DNA of 64,000 nt from Cercophora sp. LCS_1 (GCA_036250225.1 JAPZLL010000003.1:1612001-1676000), one strand, 5' to 3'; shown: positions 24,232 through 37,277, counted from the stretch's first letter. Notes: a model not told the origin generated them from the sequence alone. Program-made: numbers and translations.

Positions 24232-26348
24232 ATGAAGCGCGATGAATATACGTCGCTCTTCAACCTCCACAATGGACCTTATAACCAGACACTAGCTGCC
24301 GCCGCCTCCTCCTCCTCGCCATCACTACCCTCCTCCAGCTCAGTCTGGTCCCAGAACTCGGACGACGGCAACTCCACCACGCCTGAATCCGACCATGGCG
24401 ATTCATACTGCTTTTCCTCCCAATCCGTGGCCTCCTCCCAGTCATCGGTAAGCTCGGTTGAGAGCGCTTGCGGGCCAATCGACGCCTGCAAGGAGTCTGT
24501 CGTCGAATTCCAACCTAAACCAACCCTTGAGCAAATCCAGACGGAGCTTCCCCGCGAGCTGCGACTGAATCCCCGCCGGTCATTCTCTGTGAATACTCGC
24601 AGCGGCCGACCTCCAGTTCTTGTTCGACAAACTGAGCGAAAGCACCACTTTGTCGACAACCTTGTTGGTAAGGAAGAATGGGCTCTGATGATGTCGGACA
24701 TGTGCTTAAACTGCTTCATTCAGATTCATCAACGCATATTGTTGAGGCCATCTGGCCCACGTCGTCGGTTGTCACCCGCGACGAAAAGGGCGCGAACACC
24801 GTCCTCCCCTTGCGCGCGTTTATTCAAGAGACCCTTCGCCGGTCACGGACAAGCTACTCCACGCTCCAGGTAGCTCTCTATTATTTGATACTGATCAAGC
24901 CACATGTGCCCGACCGGGACTTTACCATGGAACAACCGAACGACTGCCACGCCAGCCAGGCCCTCCAGTGCGGCCGACGCATGTTCCTCGCAGCCTTGAT
25001 CCTCGCCTCGAAGTATCTCCAAGACCGCAACTACTCGGCACGTGCATGGAGTAAGATTTCTGGGCTGCAGACCCATGAGATCAACCAGTTCGAGATGGCG
25101 TTTCTCCTTGCCGTAAATTGGAAGCTTCACATCACGGAAGAGGTGTATTCCCGGTGGACAGACTGCGTCAACAAGTTCCAACCCCCGCAGCCACCTGCCG
25201 CCGGAGAAGCCGCCCAGCAACTCTACGAACGTCAGTGCGAAGAGTTCCGGGCGGTCATTTCGGCCCTGACCCCCGAATTGGACAACGTCGACACACTAGA
25301 CGTCATGTTGCCGCTCCAGACTCACGCATCTTCATCGCGGTCTCTGTACACACCATTCAGCGAGCGCACTTGTGTCTTTGGCGACGGCGGCCCGGCTGTC
25401 AGGTCGAAGGCGTCGTCGAATGGTGCCCCGGCAGTCATGGAGCCTTCACCGAGCACTGTATATACCCCGGGACGTTTTGCTCCAGCGTTAGGCCTGTTGC
25501 CGACACCGCGATTGACACCGCAAGCCAGCGGATTCAACACTCCTGCAGTGGGTGCTGCTTCCATGCTCTTGCACAAGACCTCGATGAGCCTTGCCATGGC
25601 TCAGGTGTCCTACTCGGCGTCTAACCAGGCGCTTGATCGGTGGCCGCCATCCGCCACGCAGTCTCCTCAATACCACTTCACCCGCCGTTCCTCGCTCGCC
25701 AACTCTGTCTCTACCGCATCTTCGCCCGAGTCAATGGTTTCGGATTCGTCCCGGCTTTCCCGTTCGTCCTCTATCTCTTCTGCTTCATCTGTTAGCGCGC
25801 CATCAGCCAAGTTGGATGTTCTGGCGCGATGCAGATATGCGAAGCAGTGCAGTGAGAGGTCGAGCATGAAGCCAACCTTTGCTCCGGTTCCTGAGGATTA
25901 CCAGACGGATTGCTTGGTGGCGTCGCCTGAGTCCTACACCGGCCCGGTTAGCGACCCTTTCGCGCGCAGCCGTCGCGAGCAGGAGATGGCTGAAGCCGCT
26001 TGGGCTCTCCAAGAGCTTCAGACCGGTATTGGCAAGCCTGCCCCGACCCAGATCAGATCTGGGACCAAGCGCGGCCGTACCGCTTCCATCGACAACTCTC
26101 TGCAGGATAACGTTCGGGATATGCTTTCTGGCCGCTATCAAAGCAACGAAGTGTGGTCTGGCACGCTTGTCCGCGCCCGATCTGAGTACGTTAGTTCGCA
26201 ACAGGTTCCCATCAGCGCGAACGCACAGGGGAGCCACAAGCGTCTCTGCTGCTCAACCGAAGCAGCGGAGCCTTTCATGATGTCATCGCTTCACCCAGCC
26301 ATGGGCGGCGTCGGCGGCCCTGGAATGTGGCAGGGAATTCTGCAGTAA
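24232..26348 (+). CDS. Pho85-type (Pcl family) cyclin
   Basis: Two exons, 24232-24667 and 24724-26348, join in frame through a 56-nt intron (GTAAGG donor, TTCAG acceptor), giving 686 aa. The junction restores a continuous FVDNL-VDSSTHIVEAIWP stretch typical of Pcl cyclins. The cyclin box lies at about residues 160-300, with LRAFIQETLRRSRTSYSTLQ, then ALYYLILIK, and the LQCGRRMFLAALILASKYLQ helix. The N-terminus (1-100) and the C-terminal half are Ser/Thr-rich and probably disordered. Pcl cyclins activate the CDK Pho85; yeast Pcl5 targets Gcn4 for turnover, while other Pcls act in G1 or glycogen metabolism. The sequence resembles fungal proteins called Pcl5 or Clg1-like, but I cannot assign the subtype, so no symbol is given. 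The leader holds several uORFs. Confidence 0.88.
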
Positions 26349-28087
26349 GAGTCGGAGAGTATCACATTAATCGGCGTTTCGCCAACCTGCACATACCGGG
26401 AAAACAAAACTTGACACCTTGTGACAATATTCTCTTTTCCTTTTGTCGGGCCCTTGGGGCGAAAGGGGTGAATTCGGTCTGCTTTCGAGATACCGAACAG
26501 CAACCTTGGTGACTATCTAACTCGATAGACGGCTTAGATGGTGGGCCAGGTGAAAAAGGCGTGATCTGCGCGTTTGTCGTTTCTTGCATGGCATTGTCCT
26601 GGATTGGGGAAACGGCATTTATCGGGGTTGGGTGGCTTTATGGTCAATTTTGGTGGCACTAGTGGTTGCTGTCTGTACGATGAGGTTGTCTTTTTTGTCG
26701 TTGTTTACTTGTTCAACATACGGAAGGGATTCCTTTGGCGTCTTTATGGGACGCCGGAGGAAACAGGTACACGGATTACTTGGAAAACATAATGGGCAAG
26801 CATCAGGCAGCAGAGAAACTGGGCAGAAAAGCTGTCGCCTGGTCAGCTCGCGGGATGATCACGGCAGACTATCCGTTCAGTCTCTTGTGCAGGGCCTCTT
26901 TGCTACTTCACCACGTTCAAGACTTGTCGGTCTTGGGATGGTGTATTATTCGGGGATGCCTTTGGATTTCCACCCAGACAGGAGGGAGACAAGTGGGGGA
27001 GAGGAGGGACAGAAGACTCACCTCGGGAGATCGATCGACCGTGTTGAACTCGGGCCGCTCGCCACCTCGACGGACAGGATTTTGTCACGCTTGATCTGAA
27101 GCGGGTCTGGACTGGAACTTCCAGGGGTTTTATCCTCCGTCACGACGACGATTTTAGCACAGATACAGACACAGCAGCCAAAAGCACAGAAAAGTTGCTA
27201 TTAGCCAGAGCAGCAGCGAAGCAGCAGCAAAGCAAAAGCTACGTTACAGTATCTAGGCGTTCGAGCAGTCGAGAGCAGAAAGAAGCAAAGTCGAAAAGTC
27301 AAGTCAAGTCAGATCTGAACTCGTGGTTGTCTTTTTTTCTTGCTTCTTGTGTTGTTATGTGCCAACGAGCTGACCAAGTTCCCGGGGAACAAGAAGACGC
27401 GCGTGCTGACAAGAGTTTCCCGCGAGCGAGCGAATCGATGCCTGCCTTCTGTCGTCGAATGTCGTTGCCTTGCTCCACGCCGCGAATCCGACACGGATGG
27501 CACCACGTTTGCTTTGTTCAAGCAAAAAAGCCCCGTGGCGTTTGACCCGCCTGGCTCCATCCATCCTTTCGCTCTATTGGGACCCATCTGATCGGTTCGC
27601 AGCTATCCCGTCCGAACAACCCTTTTTTGTTGGTCCCAGCAAGCGGTGACCACAAGATGTGTCAAGACCGGGGAGACGTGACGGCCGCCCCTTCTGCCTA
27701 GGACGGGGACCTTTTGCCCCCTCCTCCACTTTCTCGTCACTGGGACCATTTCCCGCTTACATTGTTGAACAGGTCACTCGCTGGGTTCCTTTGTTTGGTT
27801 TTCTAATACATCGCGGGATCTTCTTCGCGATTTAGATAGGGGGTCAAGAGAGAGCCACTTGGATGTTGCCACGCTGCGGGATAATTGTTCGGGAGTGGGC
27901 GGGACAGGAATGGATCCTCTGTGATAGTGGGTGAGTATTGTTAGAGTAGGTTGTTTCTCGTGGCATCAATCGGTAGGTTTCCGTTGTCGGCGGCGTGTTT
28001 GGTCATCGGTGGGTTGCTCGGCGAGGTGAGGCGAGCCGGCCGAGTGAGTCATCTCTCCGGGGAGACACTAGCTCCCCACTCATCGGA

Positions 28088-28100
28088 CCCCCCCCCCCCC
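28088..28100. repeat. C13 homopolymer tract
   Basis: Thirteen C in a row, followed by more pyrimidine-only sequence. Confidence 0.95.
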
Positions 28101-29272
28101 TTCCCCTTTCCTCTCCCCCTTTTGCATTTTGGCTTGGGGTCCACGGTTGAGGATTCGCTCCGTCTTGGCCCTTTTGTTGCATTTGTTGGTGAAGTGATTC
28201 CGGGGGCGATGTTTAGGTAAGAGCCGGGTGGTTCAGGTGGTGGGAGTGGAGATTTGCGTGAAGGGCGTGAGTGGTGTTGGAGCGGGGAGACAAAGAGAGG
28301 GGATTCGCCTCTCGTTCCGGCGGAGCCGAGGTTTATTGGAGGAGGATGGGAGTAGGCTTTCAAGGTGAGTGAGGTGCCTTTGTAATGAGTGCGTGAAGGG
28401 TTGTGCTGTTTGTTGGTGGGTGCGTTCACGCAGGTTCACGGCAGGGGGTCTGGTCACATTGGCGGTTGGGTTTGTTGGTGTACCCTGGACTGGAAGGATT
28501 GCTGTTTGCTGTGGCGCGTGGTGTTTGTACTCCCCAATGACTGTCGGCTTGCTGCTGCTGCTGCTGTGAAGGTTGGGTGATGTTGTTTCCCTGAATACAT
28601 GATGTTGATGCTGGTGGAGTTGCTTTTTTCTCTTGGCCCACTAACCCCGTGATATGGCACTTGTGACCTGGGGACCCGGATGTGGGATGTTTGCCAACTG
28701 AGCCATGTAAACATCGAGCTGGTTACCTCATCGGAGTGAAAAGCCACTAAAACTGCCATGAGGTTTGGGTGTTCGGACCCTGATGACAACGACTGCCCAT
28801 GTGTTTGTATGAGGCGCGATCGTTCACTGTCAAGGGTCTTGATCTGATCTAATCGGGGTGTGGTCCCTGGCAACGGCTGCCTGCAAGATCCAGGATCCAA
28901 ATCGGACTACATATTTCAATCCTTACTCCATGTTCAGCTTGGGGTCGGTCAGATGCGCCTCACTGTTTGAAGCAGCGTGCGGTTTACCTCTCTGGTCCCT
29001 GCCAAGACCATCATTGCGAGTCTTCACGTCCATGTCGCGCTTGTGATCTATTTCACCGTCTTACACTCAGTTTCTGACGCAGCCATGTAACCCTCTTATA
29101 TTGGTGGGGGCCATTCCTGAGTCGGCTCGGCCCAAGGTGCTAAATAAAGTCCAACCCGATCTAGCGGATGACTGGAAGGATTGGCTTGCTCCTCAGCACC
29201 GGAGGGAATAGATCCAAGGTCGGCCGAACCCGTCAATGGTAAGATATCACCACATGGGGAGCATCGATCGGA

Positions 29273-29304
29273 GGTTTCCAGGTCTCCAGGTTTCCAGGTT
29301 TCCA
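29273..29304. repeat. 8-bp tandem repeat (GGTTTCCA, four units)
   Basis: Four adjacent 8-bp units, the second with a single T-to-C change. It lies about 510 bp before the SOG2 start codon. Confidence 0.9.
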
Positions 29305-29816
29305 GGTGACTGTGGTGGGCTGCCTTGGGTGCCAAGATAAGCAAGTGAGTGAGCGGGTGGCATGTGTGAAACCCAGAATGAGAGTGAGTGAGGTCAGGCA
29401 GTGAGATGAGCGAGCAGCCAGTGTGAGATGCAAATTAGGGTGAGATGGGGCTTGCACCGGCAAAGATGAACAGATGAGACAGGATAAACAAACGATGCAA
29501 TCTGGCGGTTGGAGAAATGGGTCGCTTATTGGCTAGCGAGCATCGGGCCTGCGGTTGTGAGAGTTTCAGGGTTGGCCGCATCGCAACCTTCCGCGTGGTC
29601 TGTGCTGAAGCGGTTGACAGCCCCAGGTTCTGCGAAAGGAAGGGCAGGCGACATGGATTCGCTTGAGCTTGCATCACAATGGTCCATTGTTGACATTTGG
29701 GCCATTATCTGATGCCCAGTCTATGCCTGTGAGCTGCCCTCGCGTGTGAGCGAAGTGTCATTGTTTGTTGAACACTGCTCCTTCTTCCATCGCTTTAGAG
29801 TTTAGCAGCACCTCAG

Positions 29817-32698
29817 ATGGAACGAAAGGCCCCACCACCGCTGCCTCTGCAGCAGCAGGCGCAACCACTGACAAAGAACGGAATGCCAACACGTCGACCA
29901 CCGCCGCAGCAACCCCGGCCTGTCATCCCACCAGCAGCGGCAGGAACTCCCCTCTCTCCTGGCCAGGTTGTCGCTCTTGTGCGCGAGGCAAGGAAGAAGG
30001 CTGCTGCCGACGATGAGAACCGGACCTCTGCCGATTCCGACAGCCTCAAGCCTGGCATCACCCTTGACCTCATTGGCAAGAATATCCCTGCACTACCAGA
30101 TGAGGTTGTTGATATCTTGAAAAACGGTGTTGAAAGGTGAGTAATAGTGATCAGGCTAAACACCCAATTGACTGACTTGTCTACAGACTGGCCCTGTCCC
30201 ATAATACTCTGGCTTCACTGCCTCCTCGCTTCTCACAATGCCTGACTCTAAGGTACTTGGCGGCGAGAAACAATGCCTTCGAGGTGTTCCCTTTGCCGGT
30301 AGGTCGGATGTTGTGTAACCTGTCGTGCTATTGTTGACACGGTCAACAGTTATGTGACCTTACATCCCTCGAGTTCCTGGACCTGGGACGGAATAGGCTT
30401 AAAGAACTTCCCCCAGAGATCGCAAAGTTGACCTCACTCAAAGCTTTTGCTGTTCAGGACAACCAGATCGAGGCCCTCCCTCTGAGCATTGCTGAAATGG
30501 CCTCGCTGCAGAGGCTCAGACTAACAGGGAACCCCATCAAGTTCCCTCCCAAGGACATTCTTCAGGTCCAACCGCGCGATGTGCCTGCCAACGAGATGCT
30601 TTCTGAGAGTGAAGTTGTCGAGTTGATGGTGACAGATCAGATCAAAAAGTTTCTTGGCCAACGGCTGGGTGCTCAGGCGTCGGAGACGGCCTCCGAGTCT
30701 GAAGCCGGTGACGATGAATCGAGCGAGGGCCTGGACACGCCCCGAATCTCAACCAGGCGCGCAACGGGCCGATTTCCTATACGTGTCAAAGGCTCTGATG
30801 CCGGAATCATCCCATCTCCGCCAGTTTCGAGGTCTCCCTCGTTGTCTAGACCACCCATCCCCGGCAGGTCACACTTTCGGGGACTCTCACAGTTCAGCAA
30901 TGGGTCCGCAAGGAAGCAAGGCATCATCCCTTTGACCATGGGGAAGTCGACTGAGAGTCTGCGAAGTAGTTCGGAGACGCGAAACCCCTTTGAGGATCAG
31001 CGGCCGGAAAGCCGCTCGTCACGGCGAGGGACAGCGACAGAGGCACCGTTGCCTCCGCCGCCACAAACCTCACTCGCCGTCGTAGAACCCAAGATGAACC
31101 GGTTCAGCAGTCATCTCCGGGGTTTTAGTCACAGCGGCGGCTTGACGTTGACAAACCCTTTTAGCCCCGAGGACCCGTCCCTTCAACGGCCGCTGTATGT
31201 TAGGGAGCTAGCAGCGCTGCCAGTTCGCAGGTACGGGTCTCGAGCCGTTGATCCAGTGCTTGAAGTTGCCCGGGGCATCCTCTACTCGATCTTTCAGATC
31301 CATCTTGGAGTCCAGACGCTCATGAGCCTGACTAATGACGGAAGTGCTCGAAGGTCTAGCCTCGAGATGGTTTTCTACAATACTAACGTCTACTTTGAAG
31401 AACTTGAGCAGGCCATTCAGGACTACGATCTCGCCTCTGGGGCCCGGGGCGTAGCACGCGAGCACGAGGGCATGCAGCGTGCTTACACGACCCTGATCCA
31501 CGCGTACGTCCACATCTGCACGAGGCTGATCAGCAGTGTCGACCTCCTTGTGGACAACGGAGACCAGCGTTATATGCGCACGTTCCTAATGCTCGTCTAC
31601 CATAGCATCATGGAGTTACGCGTCGCAATCAATGGGTGGCTTGCAGCCAAGGGACCCTCGGTCGCTGAGGGCCCTGGTCCAGACATCAACCCTATTCCCG
31701 TGCCTCCCAAATCACGGTCTCGCGCATCATCGTTTGCCCGCGACACCAGCCGACCCCCGAGAGATCCCAGCTCTACAAGGAAGCCCCGAATAGCGCCCAA
31801 GACTCAGATGCAGGTGCGCACCGACCTTCCTTACCCGCCAGGCTCTTCCAACCACGCAGCGACGGCCATTGCTGTGACGGGTCCAGTCCGGCCCTCCTCC
31901 TCGTCATCCGGCGAATCCTTCACATCCGCCGTCTCGTCGGTCGCCAGTGAACGAGGCCGCCCGGGCCCTTCACTTGCGAATCCCACATCCTCAGCCTCCC
32001 CGCCGCCCCCTCGACACCCGCCATCGGCCACCAAGATGCCGAACAGCGACAGCGACAGCCACTTTGAGCGCTTTTACCTCTCCCTCAAGACGTCATCCGA
32101 ACACATCCAGCGCCTTGTGCCGCCCCTCAACGCTTTCTTCACAGCTGGCCTGCGCAAGCAACGGATTTCGCCCTCTTCGCCCCAGCAAGCCGCCCTCGAG
32201 AAGAAGTGGTCCATGCTCCTCAGCAAGGCCGATGCCGTTACCAAGGCCAACGACCTTGTCCAGGAACGCCTATCCACACTCCGCTTGCGTGATCCGAACC
32301 TAACTCGCTACAGTCCCTTTTGGGACTTGTGTCGTGATCTCTTTGGAGCCTGGTTTGAGCTTGGAGATCAGATCCGTCTGGCGCTGGTGGAGAGAGTCAT
32401 GCCACTCCCGCCGCAGGACATGGTGGATGGTCTGAAGAGGATATCCAGAAGTACCAAGGAGAGCATGAACCTGATGGTGGTGGCAAGGCGGCAGGGCGTG
32501 AGTCTTAGCGGCGGGAGTGCTGTCGGGAGGAACGGGGGAGCCAATAGCAGGAGTGCCAGTCTGGCGAGGTTTGGGCTGAGCGGCGGCGAGCCAAAAGGCG
32601 TCTGGGCAGATGCAATTGGTCCGATGCCTGTGACGCCGCAGAGCGCGGCGCTAGGCCCAGCTGTCCGAGCTACGATAGGCTTCTCGGGAGAGCCATGA
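29817..32698 (+). CDS. sog2: Leucine-rich repeat RAM-pathway protein Sog2
   Basis: Three exons, 29817-30136, 30187-30298 and 30350-32698, join in frame to 926 aa. After a Pro/Gln-rich N-terminus, residues about 78-215 form leucine-rich repeats with the LxxLxLxxNxLxxLP pattern (for example LEFLDLGRNRLKELPPEI). Two of the three exon joins fall inside the repeats and keep their spacing, which supports the gene model. The rest matches the Sog2 (RAM signalling) domain: a region around RELAALPVRRYGSRAVDPVL and long helical segments, interrupted by Ser/Pro-rich linkers. In yeast Sog2 works with the Cbk1-Mob2 kinase, Tao3 and Hym1 in polarised growth and cell separation. In moulds the equivalent pathway (COT-1) controls hyphal tip growth. 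The start at 29817 is the first ATG of the frame and directly follows CTCAG, so a leader intron may end there. Confidence 0.9.
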
Positions 32699-32993
32699 CA
32701 TTTCTTTGCTTTACAATTTCCTTTGCAATTTTGGCGTTCAGAGGGTCGTGGGTTGCTAGCAATATTGGCGTTTTAGGGCATGTGCATACATGTAAATCTC
32801 GACATGATCTGTTTGATATATCAGGAATGAACATAATGTCTCTTTTTTTTTCGTTTCAACCTATGCTTTTGCTTTGCTAGGATAGGAAATACTACAATGC
32901 CACAATGCTTAACCATACATATACATATACTTGCCCTACCATATACAAACAAGAGTATAAATACGCAAACCGCCGGACCCGGAACGACACTGT
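32699..32993. terminator. Convergent 3' end region of SOG2 and the PPCS gene
   Basis: Only 295 bp separate the two convergent stop codons. The sequence is AT-richer than its surroundings, with T runs, a TACATATACATATAC-like stretch and possible AATAAA-like signals, as expected of fungal cleavage and polyadenylation regions serving both strands. Confidence 0.45.
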
Positions 32994-33257
32994 TTACTTG
33001 CGCTCGGCCGCCTCCACGTACTTTGTATGTAGCGCCTTGATGGCCGGGATGATCAGACTCTCAATCTCAGTCTCGGGCTCCCCTTCCGGCAAGGTCCTGG
33101 GGTCGAGAGGTTCATCCTTTTCCACCTCCTCCGTAGCAACGGTGACAGCACCGGCCTTGGGCACCCGTATCCAGCGATCGGCACTGCCAGGCGCGACGAA
33201 TACAACCTCCCATTTGCGAGTGGATCTTGGTTTACCGTTAGCACATGCATATTCCCG

Positions 33258-33294
<37 letters not shown>

Positions 33295-34536
33295 GAACAA
33301 AACGTACAGCAAGTTTCCAATCACCAAGTGATGCTGGTACCGATCCAGCGAGTATCGTGCCTTGTGCACCAAGATCTTGGGATCCGTCTCCAGCTTGAAC
33401 GAGACGATCATGCCCTCGGGCGACCAGCCCTCGACGAGATTCTTGAGGAACTTAGGCACAGGATCCAAATCGACGACGAGCCGCTTGCTCCGCGGCACGC
33501 GCGGCGAGGAATCGAAATTGTCAAAGGTTTCTTCCTCCTCTTGCGCTGCCTTTTTGGCGGCAACAGAATCCGCCGCGTCGGTGGACTGGATCTTGTGTTC
33601 GGACATGCGGTCCGGCTTTCATTTCCACCCCATGTTAGTTTGTACGTGGGACGTAAGAGAAAGGGTACACATGATGGAAGGGAAAGAGAGGCCAAAAAAA
33701 AAAACGAACCGGGACAAAAAAGTCGCTCACTGCTGCGGCGAGATACAACAGGCCCAGACGGCCCAGAGGACGCATCAGATTCGAGATGCTGCGGAGCTCG
33801 TGGAGGTAGTCGGAGATGCTGACAAACGGCAGGGCCAGAAGCATGTGCCGGTCTTTGGCGTCGCGGTACTTGCGCAGGACGTCGAGCATCTTGGCGGCGT
33901 CTTCGTCGCGGGCTACGACGGAGCCGCCGGGGCCTTCGCGCAGAAAGTCGAGGAAGCAGTCTGTTGCGTGCGAGTAGTGGCGCGAGAAGGGGAGGAGGGA
34001 GAACTGGCGGTGCAGAAAGAGCACGGCGTAGCCTGCTTCGAGGAAGTACTCGGCGCTAGTAGCGCCGCGTGTGCCGGCTGAGAAGTTGTCGATGAACCGA
34101 ACGGTTTGTTTCTCTAGGGAGGACGTCAGAATGAATCTCGAGGCTGATGGGGTAGATATATAATACCGAGTGGCACTGTGGTTCCGCCTGAGGTGACCAG
34201 GACCAGACGTCTCCCAGCTGTGGCATGGTAGTCGATAAACTCGCGGGCGAGGGCAACATGCTTCTCTAGGTCCTTGGGCGGGGGGTTGGCGCTGAAGTAG
34301 TGATCCTCAGCAAGGTCATGGAGGTTGGGTGGGGGAGTTTCCGAGGGGATAGAGTCCATCATGGTTGCGGTGGTACAAGAGGATGCCGCTATCGAGTTGG
34401 CGTCCGAGTCTGTATATGCAGACGACGATGACCGCGAGCGGGCGTAGGATGGGTGAGTGAGACTGAAAGCGAGGCTGAGAGACTTTGGCTCTTGGTCGGA
34501 ACCGCCGAACAAGGGAGATTGGGTCTGGGATGCCAT
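32994..34536 (-). CDS. cab2: Phosphopantothenate-cysteine ligase (CoA biosynthesis, Cab2/PPCS)
   Basis: Four exons on the minus strand (34536-34167, 34113-33710, 33615-33308, 33225-32994) join in frame to 437 aa. The enzyme couples 4'-phosphopantothenate to cysteine using a nucleotide triphosphate, the second step of CoA synthesis. The DFP fold is visible: the nucleotide-binding TSGGTT (115-120), RFIDNFSAGTRG (129-140), the AAAVSDF segment (249-255) and the RMSEHKIQS motif (261-269), followed by the FKLETD region. All three joins restore these motifs; the second recreates FFVPPDRMSEHK. The N-terminal extension of about 75 Ser/Thr-rich residues has no known domain. Intron 3 carries a long AG tract, which is CT on the coding strand. 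The gene is convergent with SOG2 and in tandem with MRS2. Confidence 0.93.
33261..33289. repeat. (AG)n microsatellite inside PPCS intron 3
   Basis: About 14 AG units lie within intron 33226-33307. On the coding strand this is a CT tract upstream of the branch site (TGCTAAC), so length changes could affect splicing. Confidence 0.95.
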
Positions 34537-35441
34537 GTTAGTGTATGTCGTTTATGTTGTTTATGTGCGAATAAGTGTGAATAAGTGTGTAGAAAGACTG
34601 AATGGAAACCCAACGGCAAGACCAAAAACTATATACTCAATTGCCGCTGCTCGCCGTGTCCCGCACAAACCATACCGGTTGTTCGGAAGCAGATATAAGC
34701 TCCGGTGTCTCCAGGAAGTGAACTGTATAAACCAGGTCTCGTTTGGGGGTCACCATGGTTCAATCAATGCAATTCGAGGGTGTTGCTGTCGCACGGCGGC
34801 TCAGAGTAAGTAGGCAGTTGTACTTACTGGTGGTGTGATGCAGGTCAATGACCAAGCCCCTCAATGCGGAGGCTGTGAGTTGGGATCGAGCACACGCAGA
34901 CGGATCAAAAGAGGGGCCCGTCAGAGCTGAAAGATGAGATGAATAAAATAACTCTTCGTTGACAAAATTGAAGCTGACTGCAGGCGTAGGTAACGCTCAG
35001 TAGGATGAGCTGCAACTGGCGGTCCGTCTGTGTTGCGAGGTGCGTCACTTTCTCGGCACGAGGCGGGACCCCTCGGCCCCCTCGCCCCCTCTGACCAGCG
35101 GGGTCCTGCATCCGCCTGCATTTGCGGGGCGCCTGGGTGCGGCTGACAGCGGGTGAAGGGAATCCCCGGCCTCAACGTTGCACATGCAAGGCCACTCCCA
35201 GCCAACCAACAGCGAAAAGGGAAAAGCAATCGTGATGCACAGCTAGAAGTACACCGGGAATAGTACATTGAGAGAAGAAGACGCCGTCGGCACCCTCATT
35301 ATATACCAGCACACCATAAACATGCGAGAACGCCCGTCTATATGCATCCATTCCCAGGGCTCTACAACAAGAAACAGGAAAAAAGGGGGGTAGTCCGCCT
35401 GTGCCCTGAACGCCATTATGATCAATCGAGTTTCCGAGAAA
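34537..35441. other. Spacer between PPCS and MRS2
   Basis: No gene recognised in 905 bp. It should contain the PPCS promoter (minus-strand transcription) and the MRS2 3' UTR. A GTAAGT-type site on the minus strand near 34825 could be the donor of a leader intron of PPCS. Confidence 0.35.
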
Positions 35442-37277
35442 TCAAAACCACTTCTTGCCCTTCGGTTTCGCCGCCGAGTTCGTCTTCATCATGTTGATGC
35501 GTCGCAACCGCTCCAGGTTGTTGGGGTCGAGAAGACCTTCGGCTGTCTCGTCGTGGAACCATCGGCTGCCCCCACGGCTGCTGGAGCTCATCCTGACCCG
35601 TTGCACCTTGCGCAACTTGACCATGCCGTACTTGCATACCGCCAGCGACAGAATAACGGAAATGCCCGTGATGAGCCCAAAGCCCCACGTGGTCTCGTCA
35701 ATGAACACCTCCAAGTTCATACCGTAGAGGCCAGCAATGAAGGTGCCCATGGCTAGCCCGAGTGTCCCTACGGTGAACTTGAGATCCAACAACATCAGGG
35801 CGTTGCGATTGGCGTCAAGAATGGCACGAATACTACTTCAGTGTTAGCAAAAATACACGTAATTTCACCAAGAAATGCTCACATTTCCTCCGTGTTCCTG
35901 ATGCCCGAGACCAGATTGCTTGCTTCCTGGACCACTTCATCGCAGATTTTGTTGTACGACTCAAGCAAGAGTTCGACTTCGGTGTGGTCATCCTCCCCTC
36001 TGAAGAGATCGTGCGTCTTCTCCGTGAGGTACATGTCCGCAAGGTCGTCATCAGCCTCGAGGAGCTCCTCAATCGCATCCCGGACAAGCCTAGCCTTCTG
36101 CTCAAACGTGCTGACCTTTTTCGAAAGCACAAGCAAAACCCTCAGCTTCTCTCTGTCGATATCGTCCTCAAGCTCCGCAAGCACACGGATGACCGGGTCC
36201 CTCACAGCCTCAAAATCAGCCTCGAGCTCCGACGTAACCGACATGAGCACCGCTTCCAACGCCCTGAACTCGTAGGGCAAGCTGTTCACCCCGGACGCCT
36301 GTTTCTGCTGCAGCTTCCCCTGCAAATCGTACATAAACGCCGACTGCGGGTACGACGTCGTCGAGCCGTAGACATCAAACAGCAGCACCCGATCGTGCTT
36401 GATGAGCACCTTAAGATGCAGCAGATTCAGCAAGATGGCTGAAGGTCGAACCAGTATATGCGGCAGATTCGACGAGTCAATCTTTCTCAGATCGCGCGGC
36501 AGCAACCCATACTAAACAAACCAATTAGCATTTCCCCTTCCCCTTTTTTCCTTGCACAAACCAAAACGCCCAACTCAAACTCACCTTTGCAATCAGCTCA
36601 CTCTTCTTCAACTCGCCATCCACCATAATCACCTCCCCATTCCCATCCACCTCGGTGCACCTCAATCGTGGATCCAGCGCCGCCTTGGCAGTCAACGACC
36701 GCCTAGGAAAAATAATTGACCCAGATTGCTCTTCCTCCTCCATCATCTGCATCCTCAGCGCCTCCTCCTTGCTTTGACTATTGCTCGTCCCCTTCTTCAT
36801 TCCCGGTCCAAACAGCCACTCCTTCCATCTCGGCCTGCAAATCTCCCCCCCGCTACGCTGTGACGCTGCCGACTGATCCGACGATGACAAGCGCCGCGCC
36901 GAACCAGCATGCGATTCGGTAACCCCTTTGTTCAGCTGCTTCCTTCGGCTGGAGAGCGACTTGGGGAGGAGCAGATCGAGATCCCAGAGCGCAGCCTGGA
37001 GCGAGGCGTCGCGGCGCGTGGTCGACGTGCTCAGCGATCGGGCCGTGAGCCGTGGGTAGGTTGCACCGCGGCGTGGGAAGACAGCAGCGACATTGGGAGG
37101 AGGTCTGCGGAGAGAAGGAGCGCAGGAGGGCGAGGTGGTGAAGAAGGCGACGCCTTCGGATTGGGCGCGTAGAAAGCGGAGGAGGTTTCGAGAGGGCGCC
37201 GCCGTTCTTTGGAATGCCAGAGGCATTGCACCGGCAAGGGGGAAGAGTTGAGGGGGAGGAGAGGGGGGTTTGTGCAA
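35442..37277 (-). CDS. mrs2: Mitochondrial inner-membrane magnesium channel Mrs2 (CorA family)
   Basis: Three minus-strand exons (37277-36585, 36511-35883, 35832-35442) join in frame to 570 aa. The N-terminus is rich in Arg, Ser and Ala without acidic residues, as expected of a mitochondrial presequence. An internal Met at residue 18 (37226) is an equally plausible start. The middle is the CorA helical domain (YGLLPRDLRKIDSSN, later DLFRGEDDHTEVELLLESYN). The selectivity motif GMN is at residues 478-480 between two membrane helices (about 457-477 and 489-512), with the DANRNALMLLDLKFTVGTLG segment before it. Intron 2 offers two AG choices; the one at 35833 gives EEIIRAILDANRN, the spacing I expect from relatives. 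Mrs2 carries Mg2+ into the matrix and is needed for group II intron splicing in yeast. It is divergent from the F-box gene, 398 bp apart. Confidence 0.93.

Larger units (their letters stand above)
26349..29816. other. 3.5-kb spacer between the cyclin and SOG2 genes
   Basis: No gene recognised. The left end should hold the cyclin 3' UTR and the right end the SOG2 promoter. It contains a 13-nt C run (28088-28100) and four 8-bp units of GGTTTCCA type (29273-29304). A CTCAG immediately before the SOG2 ATG looks like a possible 3' splice site of a leader intron. Confidence 0.4.

Noticed and set aside
5410..34536. Reductase-like gene and PPCS as a CoA-biosynthesis cluster
   Set aside because: They are about 25 kb apart with unrelated genes between, and the reductase-like protein appears to lack catalytic residues. 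Co-occurrence is probably coincidental.
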